This document shows, in pieces, positions 24,084 to 35,500 of a stretch of 64,000 bases of DNA. Location of the stretch: assembly GCA_905221605.1 (NCBI GenBank), contig CAJNDS010002845.1, positions 1 through 64,000 on the forward strand, written 5' to 3'. Origin of the DNA: Symbiodinium natans (lineage: Eukaryota > Sar > Dinophyceae > Suessiales > Symbiodiniaceae). The position numbers and the translations under genes were made by a program. The notes below the pieces were generated by a model, which saw only the letters and a list, made by a program, of their open reading frames with translations, was not told the origin of the DNA and did not search any database. Numbering within the stretch: position 1 is the stretch's first letter; every line of letters begins with the position of its first letter.

Positions 24084-24768
24084 CTGCGAGTCGTGGATAT
24101 GCATTCCACCGGACACGTGAATGCCCAAAGCTCAGATGTGCAAAGCGAATTCTGAGGTACAGCAAGCGTGAGGCCATCAGGCGAGGTTTCAAGCCCTGCA
24201 AGGAGTGTGGAGCATGATACAGTGCAACTTCTTTCCACTTGGAAATGTTCATGATGCTGCGCAGTGGTCGCATGTATATAGCTTTATGTACATAGCTTGT
24301 GATGCTCATGAAACTTCACTTGCTACTCCTCGTGGAACCTGGGGTTCAGCAATGCACACACATTCTTGCCCAATCCTGTTCATTTCCGACTTCGAATGAG
24401 ATACTCCGAATGCCTTGATGTTTGGGAGTTGGTCACCCAAAATCTCGTGCGATGGCAGATAGGCCATCACAATCTCCACAGTGCAATGCCACGTGTGTCC
24501 ACCTTGCTTGCCATTCCGACAGTGTGCAGCATGGTGAAGGTCTCCGCTTGGGCCAGTCAAGCATGCAGCACAGTAGGTGCTAGGTACAACGTAGTTGTAG
24601 CCTAAACCGAGCCAACGACCCATGGGCAGAGCTCGAAGATGCAAAGACATTCTGCAGTTGTTTCACGGGAGCATTTGAAACTAAGTGTCTTGTTGTTTCT
24701 CATACCTGGGCATCGGGAATCCTTTGAACCAAAACTCTTCGCCTAGCTTCACACTTTTGGAGGCGGGG
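24084..24768 (+). other. Copia 3' region with degenerate RNase H tail and polypurine tract
   Basis: After the stop, another frame resembles the end of a copia RNase H (MHSTGHVNAQSSDV, about 24098-24140) and is then interrupted. This supports frame damage at the C-terminus. A purine tract GGAGGCGGGG (24759-24768) abuts the 3' LTR and probably serves as plus-strand primer. The rest is untranslated. Confidence 0.6.
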
Positions 24769-24901
24769 TGTTTAGGATTTTCCCGATTTACAGCATGCCC
24801 AGATATTATGTTTTGCAGTTGTTTTACCTGTTGCTCCCATGTAGCATGTGACTTGAGTGATTCGAATCTGCAGGCGTCTTTACGGATTCAAAAGTTTTTC
24901 A
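24769..24901 (+). repeat. 3' LTR of copia element
   Basis: 133 bp, identical by eye to 17357-17489, and followed by the CAAAA duplication at 24902-24906. Confidence 0.95.
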
Positions 24902-24906
24902 CAAAA
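24902..24906. repeat. Copia target-site duplication, right
   Basis: CAAAA, matching 17352-17356. Confidence 0.85.
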
Positions 24907-25164
24907 CAATGTTTTTAAAACAACTCCGCCGTCGCGGGCAGGCTCGCCAATTTGGTCCGTTTTGCTAAGACTCTATGGGGGTGGAGGGCCTCCATCACGC
25001 AGCAGGAAAGTGACCTTCGCTATGTTCTCACAGCAACCAACAAGGACTTCCGAATACTGTACAGGAACGAACGACTCGGTCTCCTAGCACTGTGGAAATC
25101 AAGCCCCCTTCCCAGCCTCTTCAAAACACAGTCAAGCCCCCCCTCACCCCAACCCTTTTAAAAG

Positions 25165-25340
25165 AGGTCAAACCCAACCCAGCCCCTTCATAGCATGGTC
25201 AAACCCGCCCAAGCCAACCTCAAACCCCCGAAAACTACCCTCAGCGCCTTCAAAACATGGTCAAACCCATCCCAGCCCCGTGAAAGCATGCTCAAAACCA
25301 CCCAAAGCATGGTCAAACCCACGCCACCCCAAACCCACCC
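25165..25340 (+). repeat. Degenerate CATGGTCAAACCC repeats
   Basis: Loose repeats of a ~30-60-bp motif built around AGCATGGTCAAACCC and Pro-coding CCCAGCCC. No gene is seen in 24907-25380. Confidence 0.6.
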
Positions 25341-25384
25341 GCTATTCTTAGTCCCTTCAACACGCGCACAACCCTGTCGCTGCG

Positions 25385-25397
25385 ACTACGACTGCTG

Positions 25398-25435
<38 letters not shown>

Positions 25436-25508
25436 GCTACTACTACTGCTACTGCTACTGCTACTGCTACTGCTACTGCTACTGCTACTGCTACTGCTAC
25501 TGCTACTG

Positions 25509-25551
<43 letters not shown>

Positions 25552-25580
25552 TACTACTACTATTATTATTATTTTTTATT
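25385..25580 (+). repeat. (CTA)n/(CTGCTA)n trinucleotide microsatellite
   Basis: About 190 bp of CTA and CTG triplets, drifting into ATT. Both strands are open through it (Tyr/Cys and Ser runs), with no sign of coding. 25581-26106 holds no recognisable gene. Confidence 0.97.
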
Positions 25581-26106
25581 GAACGCTGAGCGAGCGGGCT
25601 CTGCTCATAGCGGGCGATTCTGAAACTTCGAGAGGCGCCATGCCCTTGGCTTGCCCCGCCCGTGAGACGTGCCGTGCCGTGGCCAGCTCCGCCCTTCGGA
25701 CGTGCCTTGACCATTAGCTAAAAGCCCATTGAAACGTGCCGTGCCAGCTCCGTCCTTTGGACCCGCCTAGCCAAGGACTAAACAAGCCAAACAAGACCAA
25801 ACCGAAAACTACCAACACACAAGCAACAAGACCCAACACGTACTTAGGCGTTGGAGCGGGCGTGGGGGGACTGCACTGCGATAATCGCAGCTACCTACCT
25901 CATCCCTTTGAAGAGCAAAGGACGAACCTAAAGCTCCTAGGCCCAGGCTGCTACCTCTGCCACGAACGTGCGATAACAAGAAAAGAACACAAGGCAAGCG
26001 CATCCTTGGAATCAGACTTGCCGATGCCTCAGAGAAGGGAAAGGAAATGCCTACAAGGAATAGAGTTTAAAATGAGGCCTGCTTGAGCTGGCTGTACAAA
26101 GCTGTA

Positions 26107-26806
26107 GAAACATCAGACGTTTCCAACCGTCATGGACCCCCATGGACGTTTCCAACCGTCATGTTTCCAACCGTCATCCCCCATGAATGTCTGTCGTCTC
26201 CAACCGTCATGGAGCCCCATGGCCCCATGGACGTCTCCAACCGTCATGGACCCCCATCTGGACGTTTCCCACCGTCATGGACCCCCAGGGACGTTTCCCA
26301 CCGTCACGGACCCTCATGGACGTTTCCAACCGTCATGGACCCTCGTGGACGTTTCCGACTGTCATGGACCCCCATGGACGTTTCCGACCGTCATGGACCC
26401 CCATGGACGTTTCCAACCGTCATGGACCCCCAGGGACGTTTCCAACCATCATGGACCCCCATGGTCATGGCCCATGGCATGTGCAACCGTCATGGACCCC
26501 ATGGACGTTTGCAACCGTCATGGACCCCCATGGACGTTAATTTGCAACCGTCATGGAGCCCCCATGGACGTTTCCAACCGTCATGGACCCCCGTGGACGT
26601 TAGCAACCGTCATGGACCCCCATGGACGTTAGTAACCGTCATGGACCCCATGGACGTTTGCAACCGTCATGGACCCGCATGGACGTTTGCAACCGTCATG
26701 GACCCCCATGGACGCTTGCAACCACCCCCATGGAGGTTTGCAACCGTCATGGACCCCCCATGGACGTTTCCAACCGTCATGGATCCCCATGGACGTTTCC
26801 AAAAAG
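26107..26806 (-). repeat. 29-bp minisatellite array, inverted copy, about 24 units
   Basis: The unit is GTTTCCAACCGTCATGGACC followed by CCCATGGAC, the reverse complement of the array at 15000-16460. Pro/His/Trp-rich frames here are repeat artefacts. Confidence 0.95.
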
Positions 26807-26817
26807 ACATAAACAAT

Positions 26818-26890
26818 TAGGGTTTGGGGTTTAGGGTTTAGGCGGTTTAGGGTTTAGGGTTGAGGGTTGAGGGTTGAGGGTTTAGGTTTT
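26818..26890 (+). repeat. Interstitial TTTAGGG tract 1
   Basis: Runs of TTTAGGG with TTGAGGG variants join the end of the 29-bp array to the inverted satellite A. TTTAGGG is the Arabidopsis-type telomere repeat, also reported for dinoflagellates. This copy is not at a chromosome end in the window. Confidence 0.85.
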
Positions 26891-27407
26891 GGGATTCGTT
26901 TGAAGCAAGCTTGCCCGACTAAAAATTAAATGACAACATATTTAATGAATCAAATTTTCAAAAAGCGGGGGGGTTGGGGGCGCAGCCCCCCCATTTAGCA
27001 AACACAATGCCCGCGTCATGGGTTTGGAAGGGATTCGTTTGAAGCAAGCTTGCCCGACTTAAAAGAAGACCCCCCCATTTGCAAACACAATGCCCGCATC
27101 ATGGGTTTGGAAGGGATTCGTTTGAAGCGAGCTTGCCCGACATAAACAAAAGACTTAAAAACAAGGGGGGGTTGGGGGGGTGCAGCTGCCCAACCCTCAT
27201 GGACTCTCATGCGCCCGCATCATGGGTTTGGAAGGGATTCGTTTGAAGCAAGCTTGCCCGACTTAAAAAAAGCGGGGGGGTTGGGGGGGGGCGCAGCCAC
27301 CCACCATTTGCAAACACAATGCCCGCATCATGGGTTTGGAAGAAAAAGCTTTGCCCGACCTATAAAACAAAAGACTTAAACAAAAAGCGGGGGCTGGGGG
27401 GGGCAAG

Positions 27408-27471
27408 GTTTAGGGTTTAGGGTTTAGGGTTTATTTGGTTTATAGGGTTTAGGGTTTATAGTTTAGGGTTT
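27408..27471 (+). repeat. Interstitial TTTAGGG tract 2
   Basis: Six or so TTTAGGG units with TTTATAGGG/TTTATTTGG variants, between satellite units. Confidence 0.85.
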
Positions 27472-27760
27472 GGGATTCGTTTGAAGCAAGCTTGCCCGAC
27501 TTGAAAAAAGCCGGGGGGGTTGGGGGGGCGCAGCCCCCCCCATTAGCAAACACAATGCCCGCGTCATGGGTTTGGAAGGGATTCGTTTGAAGCAAGCTTG
27601 CCCGATTTAAGAAAAGGACTTAAAAAAACCGGGGGGGACTTTAAAAAAGCGGGGGGGTTGGGGGGGGGGCGCAGACCCCCCCCCCAGTTGCAAACACAAT
27701 GCCCGCACCATGGGTTTGGAAGGGAAAGCTTTGCCCGACTTAACAAGAAGACTTAAACAA

Positions 27761-27800
27761 TTAGGGTTTGGGGTTTAGGGTTTAGGGCTTACGGTTTGGG
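27761..27800 (+). repeat. Interstitial TTTAGGG tract 3
   Basis: Short TTTAGGG/TTTGGGG run between satellite units, same orientation as tracts 1 and 2. Confidence 0.8.
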
Positions 27801-28080
27801 ATTCGTTTGAAGCAAGTTTGCCCGACTTAAAAAATGCGGGGGAGTTGGGGCAGCCCCCCCCGCCCCCAACCCCCATTTGCAAACACGATGCCCGCATCAT
27901 GGGCTTGGAAGGGATTCGTTTGAAGCAAGCTTGCCCGACTTAAGAAAAAACGGGGGCGGTTGGGGGGGGGGCAGCCACCCCTCAAATTTTAAGCACAATG
28001 CCGGCATCATGGGTTTGGAAGGGACAGCTTTACCCGACTAAAAAAAAATTTAAACAAAAAACGGGGGGCTGGGGGGCAGG

Positions 28081-28150
28081 GTTCAGGGTTTAGGGTTTAG
28101 GGTTTAGAGTTTAGGGTTTAGGGTTTATTTTTTAAGGTTTAGGGTTTGGG
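28081..28150 (+). repeat. Interstitial TTTAGGG tract 4
   Basis: About seven TTTAGGG units with minor variants, just before the last satellite unit. Confidence 0.85.
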
Positions 28151-28234
28151 ATTCGTTTGAAACAAGCTTGCCCGACTTAAAAAGGCGGGGGGGGGGGGTG
28201 TTGGGGGCGCAGCCCCTTTGTGTGCTTGGGGCCG

Positions 28235-28350
28235 TTTTCTGACTCACTGTTTTGTTTTCTGACTCGCATCTCCTCGGTTTTCTGACTCACGCCTTTCCGT
28301 TTTCTGACTCCGGGCTTTTGCGTTTTCGACCCGTTTTGCTGACTCGACCT
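28235..28350 (+). repeat. Short GTTTTCTGACTC repeats
   Basis: Five or so copies of (G/C)GTTTTCTGACTC separated by 8-12 bp. No coding potential recognised. Confidence 0.7.
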
Positions 28351-28369
28351 CCACCCTTTCGCTTCGTTT

Positions 28370-28795
28370 TGAACAGTGCAGACAATCATGAGGATGGGCC
28401 ACGTGGGGTGCGCCATCCTCCTCAGGGCTCAAAAGTGTAGACACTTACAGGATGAGGCACCTGGGCGCGCCATCTTCATACTCGTCGTCTGTTTTGAGTT
28501 TCGTTTTTGAAAGGTGGGGTGAGCCATGCTCCTGAATGTCGTCACTTTTCAATGTTGCTTGTTGCTCACGGCTCAAAAGTGCGGACAATCACGAGGATGC
28601 GGCATCTGGGTGGCGCCATCCACGCCACTGTCGTCAATTTTGAAGTTTCGTTTGTACACGTGGGGTGACTGTTCACATTTTAATCATTTAATCTTGTTTT
28701 GTTGTTTACGGCTCAATAGTGCAAACAGTTACGAGGATGAAGCATCTGGAGTGCGCCATCCTCGCAAAAGTCGTCACTTTTAAAAGTTTCATTTG
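28370..28795 (+). repeat. Degenerate ~110-bp direct repeats
   Basis: About four diverged copies have the common order GGCTCAAAAGTG, ACAATCA(C/T)GAGGATG, GGCATCTGGG, GCGCCATCCTC, GTCGTCA, TTTTGAAGTTTCGTTT. No gene is recognised from here to about 29550. Confidence 0.65.
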
Positions 28796-29553
28796 TTGCC
28801 CTGCTCACTCACTAAGGTCGTACATGGAAGGGACATCGATATGTAATATCTATGATGTATCCGTTCAGCTTGAAAGCAATGTAGGCATTGAAGAAGGAAC
28901 AATGCTGCACCACCCTAGGCTTAGCCTGTGCACTGATCACGTGCATGTGTCAGGCTTGTTTTGTGTTCTGAATGTCGTTGCAGTGCACGTAACATCTCCC
29001 AATAACTTGGACTGCGTCGTGTGAACCTCCGTGTGCTTGCAATCAGTTTGGTCAGTCATCAAGCTTGCTTAGTCATCGCAAGTTTGCGTGTGTTTTGTGT
29101 GTTTGTTTGACCAGAATGACATAGATTTGACGAGTTACATGCACATGTTTTGGCATCAGCCCAAAGTTTAACTTCCTTGACCCATATTGTAGGTAGCGGA
29201 TATAGCGATATGTCCATATGGTTGCTAAAGGCATCTACTATGCTTCTGACATTGCATGCCGGAATTTGTCCGACTTGCGTTTGCAGACGACTGACGATAT
29301 GTGAGCGGATCGTGTGTCGTGCGCCATTTCGGCACAGATTGCTGATATTTGCCATTTTTGACTCTGCGGCCTGTCCCAGCGATGGGGGACGATGCTTCTT
29401 GGATCAAGCCACGCAGGTATCCGCAAGCTTGTGTGTACATGCAGCCAATGGACCTGAACATTGCATGTCGTTGCGTTGCGTTGCACAGCTCAGCGCTGCG
29501 CAGCGCTGCATTGCGCCGTTGCCAACTTCGAAAGCTCATGGGCAAGTTCTCAG

Positions 29554-32500
29554 GATAGTGACAAAGAGAACAAGGACAACGAGTCAGATGGGCAGAAAGA
29601 GCCACTTGGCTGGACAGCAACTGTGTTGTTTGCAGTTGCATGTTCCGGATTCAATGTGATTGTGTCATCTCAGCTCGGCCGTTTTGGTCCTTGGTTTTGT
29701 GCAGTCTTGTAGTTGAAAGGCTGATATTGGTTGAAGGAGAGTTGATCCTGAGGAAAGAGGAGAAGGAACCGAATGAGCAAGACCAGCTCAAAGACACAGA
29801 TGAGAAAGACAAGGACCATCCATCGTGGCAATTGATGGCCTGTTGTTTCGAGCCCCCCTGCAGAATTGCAAAGAAAGCCCGGCATGCAACCAGGACGATG
29901 ACAAGCCTGCGGAGCGAGAAAAGTCTCGGGAGAGGTCTAGAGACCGCTCTCGGGAGAGATCGCGTGATCGGGAGAAGCGCTCCAGGGACAGATCACGAGA
30001 TCGCGACAAGGTCATGGGTAGCGCAGTGGTGCCACATGTTGTCTCCAACCCATCTGCCGCAGGATCGGAGAGATCGCGTTGCTTGCCTCACATCATGTGC
30101 TCGGTTCTCGGTTCCTGCGTTCATGCGCATGCTCATCGTCATCCAAGGACCGAAGTCGTAGCCGTGGCAAAGACAGAGAGAGAAGGCAACTTTGTAGTTG
30201 GCATCTAGAGGAGGAGGAGGAGGAGGAGGTTGTTGTTGTATTTGTTGGACGTTAAGCAGCCCCTAGTGAGGGCTATGAGGGCATGGCGTAGATTGGTTTA
30301 TGGTAGAAGGTCCGAGGCTCTTGATTGTGCGTGTTCTTCTGTCACCGGAGCTGCGCATCATGACGAAGGCATAAGTTGGCATAATGCAGCAGTTGTGTTG
30401 TTCACCAGGCGGGAGGATCGGAAGACCCTGGCCATCTCCAACCTGAGTCGAAATGTAGCTTCACTTTGACAAGCATACTTTTGGTTTGGTGAGTTTTGAT
30501 GCTTGTGGCTTGGGAGCCACTTCGCTGCAGTAAATTCTTAGGTGAATGAAGACCATCTCAAAGAGATCTTCGGAAACTATGGCAAGGTGGAAAAGCACAT
30601 CTTACGTGCTACTGTGCTCTGTGCAGTTTTGCCGACGAGTCGTGCCAGGTCAAGGAAGCCACCCTAGCCATCGACAAGGCAGCCGGCCTTCCCAAAGGTG
30701 TTGAGCTCAACGACTTTCAAAGATCTGTGAGTTGCACTTCGTGGTGACTTTGCGCTGAGAAGCCGAGAGCTTTTCAGGCTATGCCTACGTCGAGTTCTAT
30801 GAAGAAAGGGATGCTGGAAGCTCGGGAAACTTACGCCCCCGCTTTTTGAGTGCGACTGCTACGCAAAGAGTTAGATGCTTCTGGAGTGCCTTGGCGCCGC
30901 TTTGCCTCCAAGGCCGACCGCGCGATCTCTCACATGAACAGTGGGCAGATCGACGGAAATGTTATCAGGGCCGTGATCTTATCGATCTCTTTTTGAGTTT
31001 TGTAGTCCTAGGTTTGATGAGTCATGGTAGCCATTCCGTGACGCTGCAGTTTTGGTCTCTACATGTGCCGGCAACTTGGTTTAAGGTGGAGCACCAGGCT
31101 GACCGCAAGCGAAGGCCAAAGATCACAGCTCGTGATTCGCTCTATTTGGCTCTTGCCCGGAAGATGCAACGAATTCTGCAAGCACTCTGGAGAGCTCCTT
31201 GTGCGAGAGTGTTGTGAGGCTGGAGCACACGCCGGCTATCCCCATGCGACCGCGAGTCGCCTTGCAGCATGTGGGATAGTATACACACACAAACATCTTC
31301 ACACTACATGCAGAACAACACAAACGCAGGCTCAGCTCATTAATTGAGCTTTGCTGGCAATTACATTCATCAAACTGTGCTGTTTCAGCAAGTTGAGCTG
31401 AGAAGACAGCTGTTCATTCAACTTCGCCCGGATTTGTTGAGGGAACAGATGCTATCAGGTGCAGCGAACAGCGCCCGTGGCGCGGGACCAAATTTGGGCA
31501 TCATTCGCAGTTGACACGGGATGTAAAGAAGCTCGGTGCTGTAAGGGTTGCTGCCGGAACCGGGATCATGACACTTCGTGATTCGTGCAAAGCCAGCTTT
31601 GAGGCACAAGTGCGTCAGGAACGAGAGCAGCCTGCGCGTGAGCAGCGCGAGCAGCGTGAGCGTGAACGAGACCGCGATCGGGTGCGAGTTGCCTCTGCTT
31701 TATCTTTTCTCTCACCTCTGTTGCACTCATATTGGCTAAAGAATCATGGCCCCCCTTGAGTGACAGGACCGTGATCGCGACCGTGACCGCCGAGCTGAGG
31801 CAACCAAGAGGCAAGGCAGCTGTGCAATCTACTGTGTTGTTCTGCATGGATTCCATGGATGGCAGGGAAGACCGCAGCGGCCGAGTTGCCTTCTCAGATG
31901 GAGTGACAGTGGCCTATAGTGGCCTTGTGCAATTTCTGATTGCTGCAAGTGTCTTCTGCGTCGGGGGGAGTCTGGCCCTGCCGGGCTTAGCAAGATCGTC
32001 AAGATGCTTTCTTTTTTTCTTTCTTTCGAATTCCCTCGTATTCGGCTGGCGTCTGCCTCGGCATGTTTGGAATCAGGACCGGGATCGCGATCGCGATCGT
32101 GACCGTAACCGGGAGAAGAGCTGAGTATTGCTGTGAAGCACCAATCACCAGTCTCATGTGCAAGTTGAAAACATCCGTCACGAAGTTCATCTCGCATGAA
32201 AACCTTGGAAATCTCACCCGTTTGCTGTTGGTTCTACGTTTTGGTATGTTTTGGTGCATTGCTGACCCGTTTGAAGGATCGGGACCGAGATCGGGAAAAG
32301 GAGAAGGAACGGGCCAAGGCGTGAAACAAATTAGAGATGCTTTCCGATGGTTAGACCGTGTAAGACAGTGTAAGACCTTGCTACATACATTCCCCCGCTC
32401 AGCATGGAACTGATGTCATGCGAGTTTTCGATGGCTCTGCCATCTTGCTCCAGGACAAAGAAAGAGCTGAGCGTGAGAAGGAAAAAGAGAAGGAAAAGGC

Positions 32501-35500
32501 AGGGACTATGGGCTGAGGGCATAGGACACGTATATGATTTACATGGTGAATTGGATATGTGACGGCTGTATGGCGGCAGCGTGAAGCCTTGCATTGGATT
32601 CCGCAGCAAGGGCGTGTGCAGTTGTGGACTTTCTGAGGCCAGTGCTTGAACTGTTGTGTCCAAATCTGTCCAGGAGAGAGAGCGAGAAAAGGCCAAGGCA
32701 CGCATTCCATTTTAGGGACGTATACGTGTTTTCCAGGCAAGGTCAACGGCAAAGGCACTTCTGCCTTCCTCTTCGTCAGGCTCGAGCTAGGGACGATGAG
32801 TCCGACTCAGAGGACTCGGAGGGATGTTGGAAGGGCAGCGGCAAAGAATGGAGCGTCGTAAAGTGCAGTGTCAAGCCATTCGTGCAGCTGCGAGGGATGT
32901 CATGTGCAGAGGACTCGGAGGAAGAGTCGATTCCCAAGGCACTGCGCTCCTTTCGGGGCGCTGCTGAGAGTCTTAGGGTCTTCGAGGCTGTCTACAGTAG
33001 TAGGCCCACCATGGCCTAGCTTGTGGTTTTCATCTTTGAACATCTTTGTACCCTTTGTGTGGCAGGCCAAAGCCAAGAAGCCGGCCCCCAAGAAGGAAGA
33101 CAAGAAAGAGGAGAAGAAGGAGGAGAAGAAGGACCCGGTATGGAGCAACCAACAACCTTAGTCTTGTGCAGGCATGGCTGCATGCTGGTGCTCTTTATGT
33201 GCCACTTCACCTCTACGCGTGCTGCTCGGAGGAAACAAAGGCGCCAGCAAAGACTAAGGCCAAGGTCAGGTATCGTAGATGCGCCGTTTGGTCGTCCGGT
33301 TCGCAGACATGGGCTTGGCAGGACATTTTGTGTCATGACATGTTTGTCACGAGGAAACAGAAGAGAAGAAGAAGCCAGCTGCGAAGAAGAAAAAGGAGGA
33401 CGTCGCTCCGCTTTGGTGACCATCTCCTGTTGGGTATGCTGCACTGAACAGGCTGATGCCGAAGAAAAGCCAAAGGTAAAGTCGAAGGCCTATTGAGCTT
33501 GTGAAAGAAATTCTGCCTCAAGACATCTCGAATCTGCATTCCAGACTGCGGAGAAGCCAACGAAGACAAAGGAGAAAGATGAGAAAGCCAAGGCATGGAT
33601 GGTAGCGTTCCTTCTGTCCAACAGCAACGTTTAGGATGCTTAGGGCAAATGCCCACAACGTCTTACTGCTAGTTTGTCAGCGCTTTCTGGAAGCCATGGA
33701 TGCACGTCTTCTCGCAGGCCAAGCCCAAGGCCAAAGAAAAGGAAGAAAAAGCCAAGGCTCTTCAGCAAGTATTGCAGCGCGCTTTTATTGGTTACTTTTC
33801 TTCTGGTGCTGGATCACGTGGAGTTTTTCACGTGCCACTTAAATGTCAACATCTCGGGGCCAGCGCGCGGATGGTTTTCGGATGGGTTCCGGATTGCAAT
33901 TTGTTTTCTGAAGCCACTTTTGGCCTCCCCTCAGTGTCTCACTGGGGGTTAGGGGCAAAGCCTCCTGCCGTCCCGGATTCGGGCGGCCCCAGAACGCACC
34001 GCGCGGAACAGGAGCGAACTCCTTTACGTTGCATTTTTGGTTTGAGTGTTTCACACGTCCTCACGTTCATGTCGTTCACGTAGCTCCATTATGAGTGCTC
34101 GTTTCGCCTTGTCCATCATGACGGAATAATACTAAGTTCAAGAGGGATAGTGGGGTCAAGAATCCAGAAGTGAAGAAAGCCAATGCAACACTCATGATGG
34201 CACGGCTTCTTGTGCTTCCCCAGCACTGCTTGCTCCTTGGGTGCCGTGCTGGGCCAAATGTTTTAAATGCGACGCTGCTCGTTTGCAAGATGCTTGCTTT
34301 TTTGGTGTTTACTGGGGACTGCATTTTCAGTGCTTGCTGCTTGCTTCGTGCTGATTGCTGTGCTTGGCTCGAGGCACTTTGGTGCGCGATGTCGAAGCTG
34401 GCCATTCAGCGGCTTGACATGTGATGTTTGCGTGTGGGGTGGCCTCCTTGGGTACCATTGCCTTGCACTTTACGAGCTTATCGTGGCATTCGTGGCTTGG
34501 TGAGAAACATTTTGCCTGATTTTGGCACCCTGCTGGGCCGCTCGTGCCTTTAATGCCCTTGTGCCTGTGATGCTCTTATTGGGCCTTGCATCTTGAATTT
34601 TGTGCTTTTCGGCGGGAGCTGCTGATTATAAACAATTTTTGGGGGCGGGTGCAGGCAGAGGGACTTCGTAGAGTGTTGCCCGTTTCGTGGAGACATGCAT
34701 CAGCACCTTGGCTGGGTGCTCCCTAGGCTGGGTGCTCCCCCGGTGCGCACCCAGCCGAGGGGATGATGTACGGAGTTCTGGGGGGTGGGAGTGAGCAAGT
34801 CATTCAGTCAATGTGATTGCAGGTGGCTGACAAGCCGAAAGCGACAAAGACGAAAGCGAAGGAGCCAGAGAAAGCTGACAAGGCTTTCGGCCATGTTTTG
34901 CCATGTGCAATGTCAGATCGCTGACATAAAAAGATGTGTGTATGAGCGAGCAAGCCTGCAATTGTGCAGCTTCCGACAGTCGGGATGCATCTCCGACTGC
35001 TGTCAGGAGTGCAAATTTTTTTCATTTCATTACACTTAGAGAAGTCAGCTTCTTGCAGCCTGCTTCGTGAACCGGAAGAACCATGTCAATGTGTCAATCT
35101 CAAGAACCATGTGGAATTTGGTCGTGGGTGGCTCGCTTCTCTCGTCTCGTGGGGATCCTGGCGTGTTGCTCGAGGCAATTCTTGCCAGTGTTTGTCGCTT
35201 TTTCGCTGATCCGTATGGACTGAGTGTCCACCCTGCCCAGATTCCCCATGAAGGTTTCGGATGATGTTGAGATGGTGAGCTGGACCACGCTGAACACAAT
35301 TGGTGGATCGCTGGTTCTGCTTTTGATGCAGAGCTGAACAACGCAGCTTTTTATTAAACGATGCTTAGGAACTGGTACTGCTCCCTTTTTGTTTTTGGAC
35401 TTGTCCACCAGTTTGCAGTGCTTGTTTGTTGGAATGCTCTTCAAGCCGTGCGGTGTAGGCAGATGTCCTTGCTGGATTCAGGCTGAGAAGGCCGACAAAG

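Larger units (their letters stand above)
17357..24901 (+). mobile_element. Ty1/copia LTR retrotransposon, young insertion
   Basis: A 7,545-bp element with 133-bp LTRs that are identical by eye and bounded by TG...CA. A 5-bp CAAAA duplication flanks it. A primer-binding site lies directly after the 5' LTR, and a purine tract lies before the 3' LTR. The gag-pol order is gag, protease, integrase, RT, RNase H, which is the copia order. Identical LTRs imply recent insertion. The C-terminus of RNase H looks broken, so this copy may already be defective or may rely on other copies. Confidence 0.95.
26887..28220 (-). repeat. Satellite A family, inverted array mixed with telomere-like tracts
   Basis: About nine units have the core GGGATTCGTTTGAAGCAAGC, then TTGCCCGACTT, an A-run, a G-run, CGCAGCC, a C-run and TTTGCAAACACAATGCCCG. 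This is the reverse complement of a diverged satellite A unit (10391-11176). Unit spacing is about 110-120 bp and is interrupted by TTTAGGG tracts. Confidence 0.9.

Noticed and set aside
25195-25714. ORFs with Tyr/Cys or poly-Ser runs
   Set aside because: Both strands are open only because of the CTA/CTG triplet repeat.
26818-28150. A real chromosome end
   Set aside because: TTTAGGG tracts are short, degenerate and followed by 36 kb of genic sequence, so they are interstitial.
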